A stretch of 64,000 nt of DNA. Origin: Peribacillus saganii (GTDB taxonomy: Bacteria; Bacillota; Bacilli; Bacillales; DSM-1321). The stretch lies in NCBI RefSeq assembly GCF_003429095.1, contig NZ_QVTE01000035.1, positions 1-64,000 of the forward strand, in the 5' to 3' direction. Positions within the stretch are counted from its first letter, which is position 1; each line of letters begins with the position of its first letter. The position numbers and the translations under genes were made by a program. This document shows, in pieces, positions 23,788 to 32,401 of the stretch. The notes under the pieces were generated by a model that was not told the DNA's origin, did not search any database, and saw only the letters and a program-made list of their open reading frames with translations.

Positions 23788-25278
23788 GTGACAAAGCTAT
23801 TAATTGCGGATAGGGATCATAATGAACGTGCAGGAATTTCTTGGCTTGTTTCTTCGTATGCTATTCCATTTGATAAAGTTTTGCTTGCGGGGTCGGTTGC
23901 TGCTCTTTTTCAAATTATGGAAACGGAGATTCCGGATGTCGTTTGTATTGAAATTGATATGATTCCAAAGGATCAGTGGGATAACTTTAGGGAATTGACT
24001 AAACGTTACATTCAAAAGGTGATTGTAATGACAGCAGAAGCAACTTTTGAAAGAGCGATTCAGGGAATTGAACTCCATGCTTATGACCTCTGGGTAAAAC
24101 ATAAATCACCTGACTACATGAAGCAAGTATTAAACAAGTGCTATAAGAGCCTTATTAAAACCAAAGAGAAACATTACCCGGATAATATATTGAATACACA
24201 AAGCGCGGTCTCCTACCGATCATTATTTCTGCCTCATGAAACCGCCAGCACCCACAGCCGGCTTCTACTTATGCAGCTGGAAAATCCAAAAAAACAAACG
24301 CTTCTCCTTTCTTTCCTGCAGGAGTATCCTTTCCATAACCCGCCTGTTTTGCTGCCGTTAAGCAATATGATTGTTTGTGTTTTTATATTTGACTTAAGGT
24401 ACCCCCTGAAGCATTTAAAGCATATTGGAAACCGAATTTTAACAGAGTGGGAAGAACGGTATTCCGAACCGCTGTCTCTCGTTTTATATGATACAAATAA
24501 CCCATCCCTTTCGCTTAATGAAAAATACCTCCATGCAAGGCAGGCATTAGAAATTCGCTTTTTTAAAGGATATCGGCAGCTTTCGGTTATTGAAGAAAAG
24601 GTCAATTGGGTAATAATCGACCCCTTTTTAACGCCTTCTGAACAAAGGGAATGGATTAATATGTTGAATGATGCTGATAGGGATAAACTAAAGCATTGGA
24701 TGTACCAGGAATTCTTAAACTTGACAGAACCATATCCAGAGCCGGGTTTGCTGCGTACACGATTGACGAGCATATTAGCACAAGTGCGCCGGTTTATGAA
24801 ATCCCATAATCTTGATGAAGGGACAATTGAAGTCCGATATCATCAAGTATTTGAAACGATCTTATATAATCCAATTCTCTACCGAATTGTCCAAGAGTTT
24901 TTACTGTATTTGTTCGAAGTCTTTGAACAGGCAAAAAGGCATAAAGATGTTTCCCGCAAAGACATTATTGAGCAGGCGATCCTTTACATTGAAGGACATT
25001 ATCACAATCCCGACTTAAGGCTCGAGGATGTCGCGAGCCATGTTGGCCGGAGTCCGGCATATTTTAGCTCACTTGTGACAAAAAGACAGGGAAGTTCATT
25101 TCGCCAGCTATTAACAGCTATCCGTATCAAAGAGGCACAGCGGCTCCTGCTTGATACAAAAATATCGGTACAGGAAATAGCTGAAAAAACAGGTTTTATT
25201 AATGCCAATTATTTTAGCAAGGTGTTTAAGGGGAAAATGGGAATCACCCCTCGATCTTACCGTAATCATAAGGGTTAA
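23788..25278 (+). CDS. AraC-family response regulator with atypical receiver
   Basis: A 496-aa regulator of the YesN type. An N-terminal receiver domain (about 2-118) has the acidic pair Asp8/Asp10, Thr82 and Lys104, but the phospho-acceptor position reads CIEIDM, that is Glu55 in place of Asp. A large middle region (120-390) resembles the linker of YesN-like proteins, and two AraC helix-turn-helix motifs fill about 395-490 (EDVASHVGRSPAYFSSLV and VQEIAEKTGFINANYFSKVF). GTG 23788 is chosen because AAAGGAG precedes it; an upstream in-frame TTG at 23743 has none. No sensor kinase is adjacent. It lies upstream of hutU but with its own terminator. Confidence 0.85.
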   Translation: MTKLLIADRDHNERAGISWLVSSYAIPFDKVLLAGSVAALFQIMETEIPDVVCIEIDMIPKDQWDNFRELTKRYIQKVIVMTAEATFERAIQGIELHAYDLWVKHKSPDYMKQVLNKCYKSLIKTKEKHYPDNILNTQSAVSYRSLFLPHETASTHSRLLLMQLENPKKQTLLLSFLQEYPFHNPPVLLPLSNMIVCVFIFDLRYPLKHLKHIGNRILTEWEERYSEPLSLVLYDTNNPSLSLNEKYLHARQALEIRFFKGYRQLSVIEEKVNWVIIDPFLTPSEQREWINMLNDADRDKLKHWMYQEFLNLTEPYPEPGLLRTRLTSILAQVRRFMKSHNLDEGTIEVRYHQVFETILYNPILYRIVQEFLLYLFEVFEQAKRHKDVSRKDIIEQAILYIEGHYHNPDLRLEDVASHVGRSPAYFSSLVTKRQGSSFRQLLTAIRIKEAQRLLLDTKISVQEIAEKTGFINANYFSKVFKGKMGITPRSYRNHKG

Positions 25279-25284
25279 ATTGTT

Positions 25285-25312
25285 GATGTGTTAGCGCACA
25301 TCTATTTTTTTT
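25285..25312 (+). terminator. Terminator of AraC regulator
   Basis: GATGTG-TTAGCG-CACATC followed by a run of eight T. Confidence 0.85.
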
Positions 25313-25351
25313 GGTAAGGCTATGTGAAAGCTCATTGTTTTTGACACTTTG

Positions 25352-25468
25352 TTGAATGGAGTGGAAGGCGCGGACTCCTTCGGGAAAAGCGGCTCAAGGG
25401 AGACCCCGCAAGCGCTGAGGAGGCTCCCGAACCATAACTAGGCGGAAATCCACAGGCAATTTTAACAG
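25352..25468. repeat. Interspersed repeat family II, copy 1
   Basis: A GC-rich block GGAAGGCGCGGACTCCTTCGG..GGGAGACCCCGCAAGCGC-GAGGAGGCTCCCG..GCGGAAATCCACAG, an element I know from many Bacillus genomes. GGGAG/CTCCC and CCTTCGG parts can fold. It lies between the AraC regulator and the hutU promoter region; the second copy is at 48351. Confidence 0.65.
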
Positions 25469-25546
25469 AGTCTTTGGTAGAAAAAGAGAAATTCTTTTCG
25501 AAATCTAAAAAAAAAACATAAACCTAAAATTATTTGCTTTTTTTAT

Positions 25547-25560
25547 TGTGAACGCTTTCT
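25547..25560 (+). promoter_or_regulatory. cre-like site upstream of hutU
   Basis: TGTGAACGCTTTCT matches the catabolite-responsive element TGWNANCGNTNWCA at all but the last position. It lies about 150 nt before hutU. The hut operon of B. subtilis is under CcpA control, which fits. Confidence 0.55.
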
Positions 25561-25709
25561 ATAAAAATTTAATTCTAAAATAAGTGCGAAAATTCGAAAA
25601 AACGTCATCTATTCTTATTTGCATTTCTTTTCTACACTTTAGATAGAGAAATAAGTATTCCAGTTTGTATGGGGTTTAACATTCAAAAAATCTAAAAGCG
25701 GGTGTAACT

Positions 25710-27380
25710 ATGGCGGTTAATCAAAAAGGAAAAAGGATTATTCAAAACTATAATGGAACCGATCTCCACACAAAGGGTTGGATACAGGAAGCGGCGTTAC
25801 GGATGCTGTACAATAACTTAGATCCTAATGTTGCGGAACGGCCGGAAGATCTTGTCGTGTACGGTGGGTTAGGCAAGGCGGCCCGTAACTGGGAGAGTTT
25901 TGATGCTATTGTTGAGACTCTCAAAAACTTAGAAAATGATGAGACGATGCTCATTCAATCCGGGAAGCCGGTTGCGGTATTCCGTACACATACTGACGCT
26001 CCTAGAGTATTAATTGCAAATTCTAATTTAGTGCCTGCATGGGCAAACTGGGATCATTTTCACGAATTAGATAAAAAGGGATTAATGATGTACGGGCAAA
26101 TGACTGCTGGAAGCTGGATTTATATAGGCAGCCAGGGAATAGTCCAAGGAACGTATGAAACATTTGCCGAATGTGCACGAAAGCATTTTAACGGCTCATT
26201 GGCAGGAACGGTTACAGTGACTGCCGGACTTGGGGGGATGGGGGGCGCCCAGCCGCTCGCTGTATCCTTAAACGGGGGTGTCAGCATTAACATTGAAGTA
26301 GACAAGAGCCGGATTCAGCGCCGTTTGGACACGAAATACCTTGATGTCATGACTGTGGATCTGGTTGAAGCGATCAACATGGCCCTTGATGCAAAACGCG
26401 ATAAAAGGGCTATTTCAATCGGACTTCTCGGCAATGCCCCGGAAGTATTAAACTCAATGATTGAGAAAGGATTTATTCCTGACATACTTACAGACCAAAC
26501 ATCTTCGCATGATCCAATTAATGGTTATATTCCCATTGGGATGAGTATAGAGGAAGCTGATAAGCTCCGTAACATCGATCCGAAAGTATATGAAGTGAAA
26601 TCAAAAAATAGCATTGCGGAGCATGTGCGTGCAATGTTGAAGATGCAAGAACAAGGAGCCATTACCTTTGACTACGGCAATAATATCCGTCAGATTGCCA
26701 AAGATGAAGGGGTCGAAAATGCCTTTAACTTCCCTGGTTTTGTTTCAGAGTATATTCGTCCGCAATTTTGTGAGGGAAAAGGACCGTTTCGCTGGGCAGC
26801 GCTGTCTGGCGATCCTGAAGACATAAGAAAAACAGATGAAGTGATTTTGCGGGAATTTAGCTACAATAAACATCTTTGCAACTGGATTAAAATGGCTCAA
26901 GAACGGATAGAGTTTCAAGGCCTGCCAGCCAGAATTTGCTGGCTTGGCTACGGAGAGCGCGCAAGGTTTGGGAAAATTATTAATGACATGGTTGCAAACG
27001 GTGAACTTAAAGCGCCAATTGTTATTGGACGTGACCACTTGGACTCCGGCTCTGTAGCTTCTCCAAACCGTGAAACGGAAGCTATGAAGGACGGAAGTGA
27101 TGCGGTGGCAGACTGGCCAATATTGAACGCGCTTATTAACAGCATTGGAGGAGCAAGCTGGGTGTCTCTGCACCATGGAGGTGGTGTCGGTATGGGCTAT
27201 TCGATTCACGCTGGGATGGTAATTGTAGCGGATGGTACCAAGGAAGCTGAAAAACGACTGGAGCGCGTGCTTACAACTGATCCTGGAATGGGGATTGTTC
27301 GCCATGCCGATGCGGGCTATAGCCTCGCAATTCAAACAGCAAAAGACAATGGCATTCAAATCCCAATGCTGAAAGATTGA
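25710..27380 (+). CDS. hutU: Urocanate hydratase
   Basis: A 556-aa NAD+-dependent urocanase, second step of histidine degradation (urocanate to imidazolonepropionate), cytoplasmic. The length and characteristic blocks fit: [82 protein letters not shown]. Start ATG 25710 sits behind AGCGGGTG, a weak ribosome binding site. It leads hutU-hutI-hutG. The histidase gene hutH and the antiterminator hutP, which normally come first in Bacillus, are not in this window. Confidence 0.97.
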   Translation: MAVNQKGKRIIQNYNGTDLHTKGWIQEAALRMLYNNLDPNVAERPEDLVVYGGLGKAARNWESFDAIVETLKNLENDETMLIQSGKPVAVFRTHTDAPRVLIANSNLVPAWANWDHFHELDKKGLMMYGQMTAGSWIYIGSQGIVQGTYETFAECARKHFNGSLAGTVTVTAGLGGMGGAQPLAVSLNGGVSINIEVDKSRIQRRLDTKYLDVMTVDLVEAINMALDAKRDKRAISIGLLGNAPEVLNSMIEKGFIPDILTDQTSSHDPINGYIPIGMSIEEADKLRNIDPKVYEVKSKNSIAEHVRAMLKMQEQGAITFDYGNNIRQIAKDEGVENAFNFPGFVSEYIRPQFCEGKGPFRWAALSGDPEDIRKTDEVILREFSYNKHLCNWIKMAQERIEFQGLPARICWLGYGERARFGKIINDMVANGELKAPIVIGRDHLDSGSVASPNRETEAMKDGSDAVADWPILNALINSIGGASWVSLHHGGGVGMGYSIHAGMVIVADGTKEAEKRLERVLTTDPGMGIVRHADAGYSLAIQTAKDNGIQIPMLKD

Positions 27381-27468
27381 GAGGAAGACAATAAAAGCAA
27401 GGAGAAGGCTGTTTAAAGTTATTGCTTCAACAGGTGTATTACAGATGCCCTGTTAACCAATCAAATCA

Positions 27469-28830
27469 TTGATCTTCTTGCTTTTATCAACTACAGTTCA
27501 AGCCGAATGTACCGAAAAGGAGAGACCTATTATTAAAAAACCAATATTTATCCGGAATGCAAACCAGATTGTTACGCTTGAAGGAAGCAGCAGCAAGCCT
27601 CTTGCCGGAAAGGAAATGGATCAGATTCAAATTCTCGCAAACGGCAGCATATGGATTGAAGATGGTGTTATCCAGTTTGTCGGCAGCGATGAAGAAGCGG
27701 CAGAACTTTATATAAACCGTCTGCAAGAAGCGGATATTTTCGATGCGACGGGAAAGCTTGTTACACCTGGTCTTGTCGATCCGCATACACATCTAGTTTT
27801 TGCCGGAAGCCGTGAGAAAGAGTTCGGCATGCGTTTGCAGGGTGCTACGTATATGGAAATCATGAATAATGGAGGAGGTATCCATGCTACCACTTCAGCG
27901 ACAAGAGAGGCCAGCCATCAAACGCTTTTTAAGGAAAGCAGAAAACGCCTCGATCAATTCTTGCTGCACGGCGTTACAACAATCGAAGCAAAAAGTGGAT
28001 ACGGTCTTTCTCTTGAACATGAAATAAAACAGCTGGAAGTAGCAAGAAAGCTTGATGAAAAACATCCAATCGATATCATTAGTACATTTATGGGTGCCCA
28101 TGCTGTTCCTTCTGAATATAAAAAGAACCCGGACGATTTCGTAGATTATGTGATCAATGAGATGATTCCGGAAGTGGCCCGATTAAAGCTTGCTGAATTT
28201 AATGATGTATTTTGTGAGCGGGGCGTATTTACACCGGAGCAGTCAAAACGGATATTAGAAGCCGGATTAAAACACGGCCTAACACCAAAAGTTCACGCTG
28301 ATGAAATTGAGCCATTTGAAGGTGCTGAACTGGCAGCCTCCATTGGAGCCATCTCTGCTGAACATCTTTTAAAGGCGTCCGATAAAGGAATAAAGGCATT
28401 GGCAGAGAAAGGAGTTATTGCTGTACTTCTTCCAGGAACAGCTTTCTTTTTGATGGCCGAATCTGCGAATGGACGAAAAATGATTGACGCCGGTGTACCT
28501 GTGGCACTATCTACCGATTGTAATCCGGGATCTTCTCCGACCGTTTCCATGCCTCTTGTCATGAACCTTGGCTGTTTGAGAATGGGAATGACCCCCGCGG
28601 AAGTCCTTACAGCTTGCACAATAAATGCCGCACATGCGATTAACAGGGCAAATGAAATTGGCAGTCTTGAAAAAGGGAAAAAAGCCGATGTGACCATTTT
28701 TGATGTGAATAATTATATGGACCTTCAATATCGCTATGGCGTAAATCATGTACACAGTGTAATTAAAAACGGTGAAGTAGTTGTTAATAGGGGGAGATTG
28801 GTTTGCAACAATACCCGTACCCGCAGCTAA
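27469..28830 (+). CDS. hutI: Imidazolonepropionase
   Basis: Zn/Fe-dependent amidohydrolase opening imidazolone-5-propionate to N-formimino-L-glutamate, third step of histidine degradation. Metal-binding DPHTH, the KSGYG substrate loop, KVHADEI and STDCNPGSSPT are visible. The coordinates give the open frame from a TTG at 27469, but the homologous region starts only at about 27529 (IIKKPIFIRNANQIVTLEG, about 434 aa). AAAAGGAG lies exactly 6 nt before an ATT codon at 27529 and no ATG, GTG or TTG is near, so initiation at ATT is possible. Confidence 0.95.
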   Translation: MIFLLLSTTVQAECTEKERPIIKKPIFIRNANQIVTLEGSSSKPLAGKEMDQIQILANGSIWIEDGVIQFVGSDEEAAELYINRLQEADIFDATGKLVTPGLVDPHTHLVFAGSREKEFGMRLQGATYMEIMNNGGGIHATTSATREASHQTLFKESRKRLDQFLLHGVTTIEAKSGYGLSLEHEIKQLEVARKLDEKHPIDIISTFMGAHAVPSEYKKNPDDFVDYVINEMIPEVARLKLAEFNDVFCERGVFTPEQSKRILEAGLKHGLTPKVHADEIEPFEGAELAASIGAISAEHLLKASDKGIKALAEKGVIAVLLPGTAFFLMAESANGRKMIDAGVPVALSTDCNPGSSPTVSMPLVMNLGCLRMGMTPAEVLTACTINAAHAINRANEIGSLEKGKKADVTIFDVNNYMDLQYRYGVNHVHSVIKNGEVVVNRGRLVCNNTRTRS

Positions 28831-29816
28831 AGCCTCCAGCGTTTAGTTGGGACAGAAGTATGACAATTGAAGAACCGAAAGTAAATGAGTGGATTCAGAC
28901 CCTTGACCCTCGTAATTTAGACAAAGTTGATTGGTCACACTTTCATGCGGCGATCCTTGGTGTTCCATTATCCCGTTCATCCATTTCAGCGTCGGCTGCC
29001 AGTGAAAATCCAGATGCCTTACGAAGAGCCTGGAAATACTTTACCACATATAATTTGGACCATGATGAAGATTTATCGGATTTAAACGTGGTCGACCTTG
29101 GAGATGTGCGTCAGCATGTAACAAATATTGAAGTGTGCCACAGAAATATTAAAGAAGCAATGATCAGTATACGAACCGTTCACCCGCAAGTTGTTCCAGT
29201 CGTTATGGGCGGAGATCACTCGATTACTGCAATGCTTGTAAAGGGGATGCAAACTGTTCATTCCAGTGAACGAATTGGGATCCTTCAGCTCGACACTCAT
29301 TTTGATTTGAGGAATTTATCGGATAATGGCCCTACCAATGGCACACCAATCCGTAATTTGATCGAAAGTGGGGTTATAAAAGGAGAGGATGTCTATAATT
29401 TAGGGCTTCACGGTTTTTTCAATGCGCGTTCATTAAAAATGTATGCCGATGAAATCGGTTTAAATTATATAACGATGCGGGAATTCCGTAAAAACGGAAT
29501 TGAAACGACAATTAATCAGGTGTTGGAGGAGCTAAGTCAAAAAGTCGATACGATCTATTTCACATTAGATATGGATGTTCTCGATTGTAGCTACGGACCG
29601 GGTGTGCCAGCTTCAACTCCAGGCGGCATGCGGAGCGATGAATTGTTTGAGGCTGTTTATCACACTGGTAAATGCACAAAAGTTAAAGCGATGGACATCG
29701 TTTGTCTGGATCCATACAAAGACAGAGGAGAGATGACCACAAAAACGGCTGTCCATAGCATGCTTTCTTTTTTAACAGGGCTGAAGCAGCGATTACACTT
29801 CACTGTGATATCCTGA
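28803..29816 (+). CDS. hutG: Formimidoylglutamase
   Basis: A 337-aa ureohydrolase-family enzyme hydrolysing formiminoglutamate to glutamate and formamide, last step of the pathway. Metal motifs are GGDHSIT, DTHFDLR (usually DAHFD) and DMDVLD, with the GVPASTPGG substrate loop. It starts at TTG 28803 behind AGGGGGAG and overlaps the end of hutI by 28 nt, so translation is probably coupled. Sequence is more like the arginase-type hutG of some Bacilli than like agmatinase, judged from its longer N-terminus. Confidence 0.9.
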   Translation: MQQYPYPQLKPPAFSWDRSMTIEEPKVNEWIQTLDPRNLDKVDWSHFHAAILGVPLSRSSISASAASENPDALRRAWKYFTTYNLDHDEDLSDLNVVDLGDVRQHVTNIEVCHRNIKEAMISIRTVHPQVVPVVMGGDHSITAMLVKGMQTVHSSERIGILQLDTHFDLRNLSDNGPTNGTPIRNLIESGVIKGEDVYNLGLHGFFNARSLKMYADEIGLNYITMREFRKNGIETTINQVLEELSQKVDTIYFTLDMDVLDCSYGPGVPASTPGGMRSDELFEAVYHTGKCTKVKAMDIVCLDPYKDRGEMTTKTAVHSMLSFLTGLKQRLHFTVIS

Positions 29817-29975
29817 CAGCAACTGTTTGAACGTGGATTTATGCTCATTCCACTGGATTAATGTTGATTTGCTGGGATCAGGATGAAAAGCTTAGTAATA
29901 GCCGAAGCAGTTTTCCGCTAACCCCGAAAAAGGATAAGTTTCATAAATATTCTTTCTTTTTATAGAAAATTTCAA

Positions 29976-29981
29976 TATAAT
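29976..29981 (+). promoter_or_regulatory. -10 box of crcB transcript
   Basis: TATAAT placed about 12 nt before the fluoride aptamer; the -35 is weak. Confidence 0.5.
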
Positions 29982-29990
29982 AATGGCAAT

Positions 29991-30076
29991 AATAGGTGAT
30001 GAAGAAAGTTCACCCTTAATGGTTTATGGCTAATGGCTCCTGCTGGTAACGATGCTGGCAGGGGTCATTTGTTTTT
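29991..30076 (+). ncRNA. Fluoride riboswitch (crcB motif)
   Basis: GGTGATG..TTCACC forms P1, followed by CTTAATGG, then GGCTAATGGCTCCTGC, which is the conserved pseudoknot and junction segment of the crcB RNA. The CTCCTGC strand can instead pair with GCAGGGG (30057-30063), forming a terminator with a T-rich tail (TCATTTGTTTTT). Fluoride binding stabilises the aptamer and prevents termination. It lies 20-100 nt upstream of crcB, the usual place. Confidence 0.88.
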
Positions 30077-30094
30077 GAGGAGGAAAGACAGTAA

Positions 30095-30472
30095 ATGGTT
30101 TATGTTTTGGTAGGTTTAGCTGGTTTTATTGGTGCTGTATTAAGGAATTTCATAGGAATAGTATTTTCTGAAAAAAGTACAGTTTTTCCGATTTCTACTC
30201 TGATTGTTAACCTCTTAGGATGTTTTCTTTTGAGTTGGTTTACTACAGTGGTTTTTAAAAAAATTTCATTTCCTGCACATTTTAAAACTGCCATAGCTAC
30301 AGGATTTGTCGGTTCATTTACTACGTTTTCAACTTTGAGCGTTGAGACAGTCCATTTGTTAAAAAGTAGTGATCCGCAATTAGGTGTTTTATATGTCATG
30401 GTTAGTTTGTCTGGGGGATTAATTATGAGCCGTTTAGGGTTTATTGTGGGAAAAGAGGAAAAAAGCTTATGA
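30095..30472 (+). CDS. crcB: Fluoride ion channel CrcB/FluC, first subunit
   Basis: A 125-aa, four-helix fluoride channel that lets F- leave the cell. The family signature GFVGSFTTFSTLS and the N-terminal GFIGAVLRN are present. GAGGAGG lies upstream. The second crcB gene overlaps by 4 nt, so the pair probably forms a heterodimer with opposite topologies or two dual-topology homodimers; the charges at the ends were not counted rigorously. Confidence 0.92.
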   Translation: MVYVLVGLAGFIGAVLRNFIGIVFSEKSTVFPISTLIVNLLGCFLLSWFTTVVFKKISFPAHFKTAIATGFVGSFTTFSTLSVETVHLLKSSDPQLGVLYVMVSLSGGLIMSRLGFIVGKEEKSL

Positions 30473-30837
30473 CATTTTTTGAATTATGGGTAGTTGGTAT
30501 TGGAGGTTTCTTGGGAGCGATAGCACGTTTTTCATTTAGCCGGTTCATCAATAAAAAGTTCACTTTTCGTATACCAATCGCAACGGCAACCATAAACTTA
30601 CTTGGATCATTTTTACTGGGATTGTTAATAAGCAGCGGATTAAATAATAACTCCATACTTTTCTTGGGGACAGGTTTTATGGGAGCCTTTACCACATTCT
30701 CAACGTTTAAATTAGAAGGAGTACAACTTTATTTAAATAAAAGAAAAAAAGAATTTTTTATTTATAATTTAATTAGTTACGGTGGCGGGATACTGCTAGC
30801 TTTAATTGGATCGGAGATCGGAAAGTACTTGTTTTGA
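30469..30837 (+). CDS. crcB: Fluoride ion channel CrcB/FluC, second subunit
   Basis: A 122-aa paralogue of the preceding gene with GGFLGAIARFSFSRF at the N-terminus and GFMGAFTTFSTFK as the channel signature. ATGA overlap with the first gene indicates translational coupling. Both are under the fluoride riboswitch. Confidence 0.92.
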   Translation: MTFFELWVVGIGGFLGAIARFSFSRFINKKFTFRIPIATATINLLGSFLLGLLISSGLNNNSILFLGTGFMGAFTTFSTFKLEGVQLYLNKRKKEFFIYNLISYGGGILLALIGSEIGKYLF

Positions 30838-30879
30838 GACATGTAGGTGCGTTAATGGATTTCAAATTTTGGAATTCTA

Positions 30880-30921
30880 ACATAATAAAAATAAGCCCTC
30901 TACATAGCAAACATAGAGGGC
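30880..30921 (-). terminator. Terminator of amidase gene
   Basis: GCCCTCTA and TAGAGGGC pair around 11 nt; read on the minus strand the hairpin is followed by TTATTTTTATT. It also faces the end of the crcB pair. Confidence 0.75.
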
Positions 30922-30929
30922 AGCAAAGT

Positions 30930-32363
30930 TTAACTCCGTTCGTTTATTGCATATTTTGCTGTATTAATGGCAAGTTTTTGCTCCAAAGCATAACCAAAAC
31001 GATATAGTGTGGCTTCATCAAATTCCCGGCCAATCAGCTGGATGCCAATTGGCATATCATCAGCGGAAAAGCCGCACGGTACTGATAAGCTTGGTAAACC
31101 GTTAAGATTGGTAGGGGCTGTTAATTTTGTGATTGACCAGCGAATATGCTGACCTATATATTTTTCGATATTAACATGGCGTTCATTAATCTTAGGAGGC
31201 AAAATCGGCAATGTTGGCGTAAGAATCACGTCTACATCTTCCAGCACGTGATTAAACTCATTTTTAGCGAGTTTACGAATTTGCAGTGCCTGAACGTACT
31301 CATACCCTTTTGTATCAAGAGCTGTTAATAAACGTTCCTTTACTTCATCATCCCAATTATCTGGATAATCTTTTAAGTGCTGTTCATGAACAGCATATGC
31401 TTCACTTTTTAGAATCACTTTATGGGACTCCGATATTTTTTCTATATTAGGCAAATTAATAGATTGAATAACTGCACCCAATTCTCGCATTACTTCAATC
31501 GCCTTTTCAACTGCATGCCTAACCTCTTCGTCTATATCATCAAAATAAAAGGAGGTTGGTATTCCAATTTTCATGCCTTCAATACCTTTTCCAATGTCTC
31601 TGGAAAAATCCTGGCTCTCCTTTTGAATAGAATTCGGATCGTTTTGATCGAAGCCAGCAATCACATTTAACAGAATTGCATTATCTGTGACTGTTCTGGT
31701 TAATGGGCCGACATGATCAAGCGTCATGGAAAGCGGGAAGACTCCATGTTTACTTACGAGCCCATACGTTGGTTTCATTCCGACAATTCCGCAAAAAGAA
31801 GCAGGAACTCTTATCGATGCGCCTGTGTCTGTACCTAGTGAGCCATAGGCGAGACAAGCAGATACAGCAGCTGCAGATCCGCTGCTGGAACCTCCTGTCA
31901 TCTTTTGCGTATTGTGGGGATTTCGAACCGGGCCAAAAAAGGAGCGATCTCCGGTCGGTCCATAAGCAAACTGATGTGTGTTTAATTTTCCAACTATTAT
32001 GGCCCCAGCTTCCTTCAGCTTTTCAACTACTGTGGCATTATAATCAGGTACATAGTTTTGATAAATTTCTGAGCCCATAGTCGTTTTAAGAGATTGAGTG
32101 TATATTAAGTCTTTTAATCCAATAGGTACACCGTGAAGAGGGCCTTTATAATTGCCGTTTTCAATTTCTTGATCTGCTCTTTTTGCCTGTTCTAATACTT
32201 CTTCTTTATCAATTGTGATAAATGAATTAATTTTAGGATCGATTTCATTTATACGTTTTAAGAGCTGTATGGCAACTTCCGTCGGCGATATTTTCTTCTT
32301 TTTAATTAATTCTGATAATCTTGCTATGCTAAAGGTTAATAATTCTTTTTGCGTCGTTTTCAC
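30930..32363 (-). CDS. Amidase-signature family hydrolase
   Basis: A 477-aa amidase of the GatA/acetamidase type. The Ser-cisSer-Lys triad is visible: Lys in GLKDLIYT, the cis-Ser in GGSSSGSAAAV, and the nucleophile in DTGASIRVPA. Length is right for a stand-alone amidase; no gatB or gatC is nearby, so it is probably a catabolic amidase rather than the tRNA amidotransferase subunit. GTG 32363 follows AAAGGTG. It starts 38 nt after dctP and is likely cotranscribed, suggesting that the transported compound is an amide or is acted on by it. Confidence 0.85.
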   Translation of the reverse strand: MKTTQKELLTFSIARLSELIKKKKISPTEVAIQLLKRINEIDPKINSFITIDKEEVLEQAKRADQEIENGNYKGPLHGVPIGLKDLIYTQSLKTTMGSEIYQNYVPDYNATVVEKLKEAGAIIVGKLNTHQFAYGPTGDRSFFGPVRNPHNTQKMTGGSSSGSAAAVSACLAYGSLGTDTGASIRVPASFCGIVGMKPTYGLVSKHGVFPLSMTLDHVGPLTRTVTDNAILLNVIAGFDQNDPNSIQKESQDFSRDIGKGIEGMKIGIPTSFYFDDIDEEVRHAVEKAIEVMRELGAVIQSINLPNIEKISESHKVILKSEAYAVHEQHLKDYPDNWDDEVKERLLTALDTKGYEYVQALQIRKLAKNEFNHVLEDVDVILTPTLPILPPKINERHVNIEKYIGQHIRWSITKLTAPTNLNGLPSLSVPCGFSADDMPIGIQLIGREFDEATLYRFGYALEQKLAINTAKYAINERS

Positions 32364-32401
32364 TTCTTATCGCACCTTTCCACATTTCCTGCCATCTATC
32401 A

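Noticed and set aside
30930..32363. GatA subunit of tRNA-dependent amidotransferase
   Set aside because: gatC and gatB are absent and the gene is paired with a transport protein; a free-standing amidase fits better.
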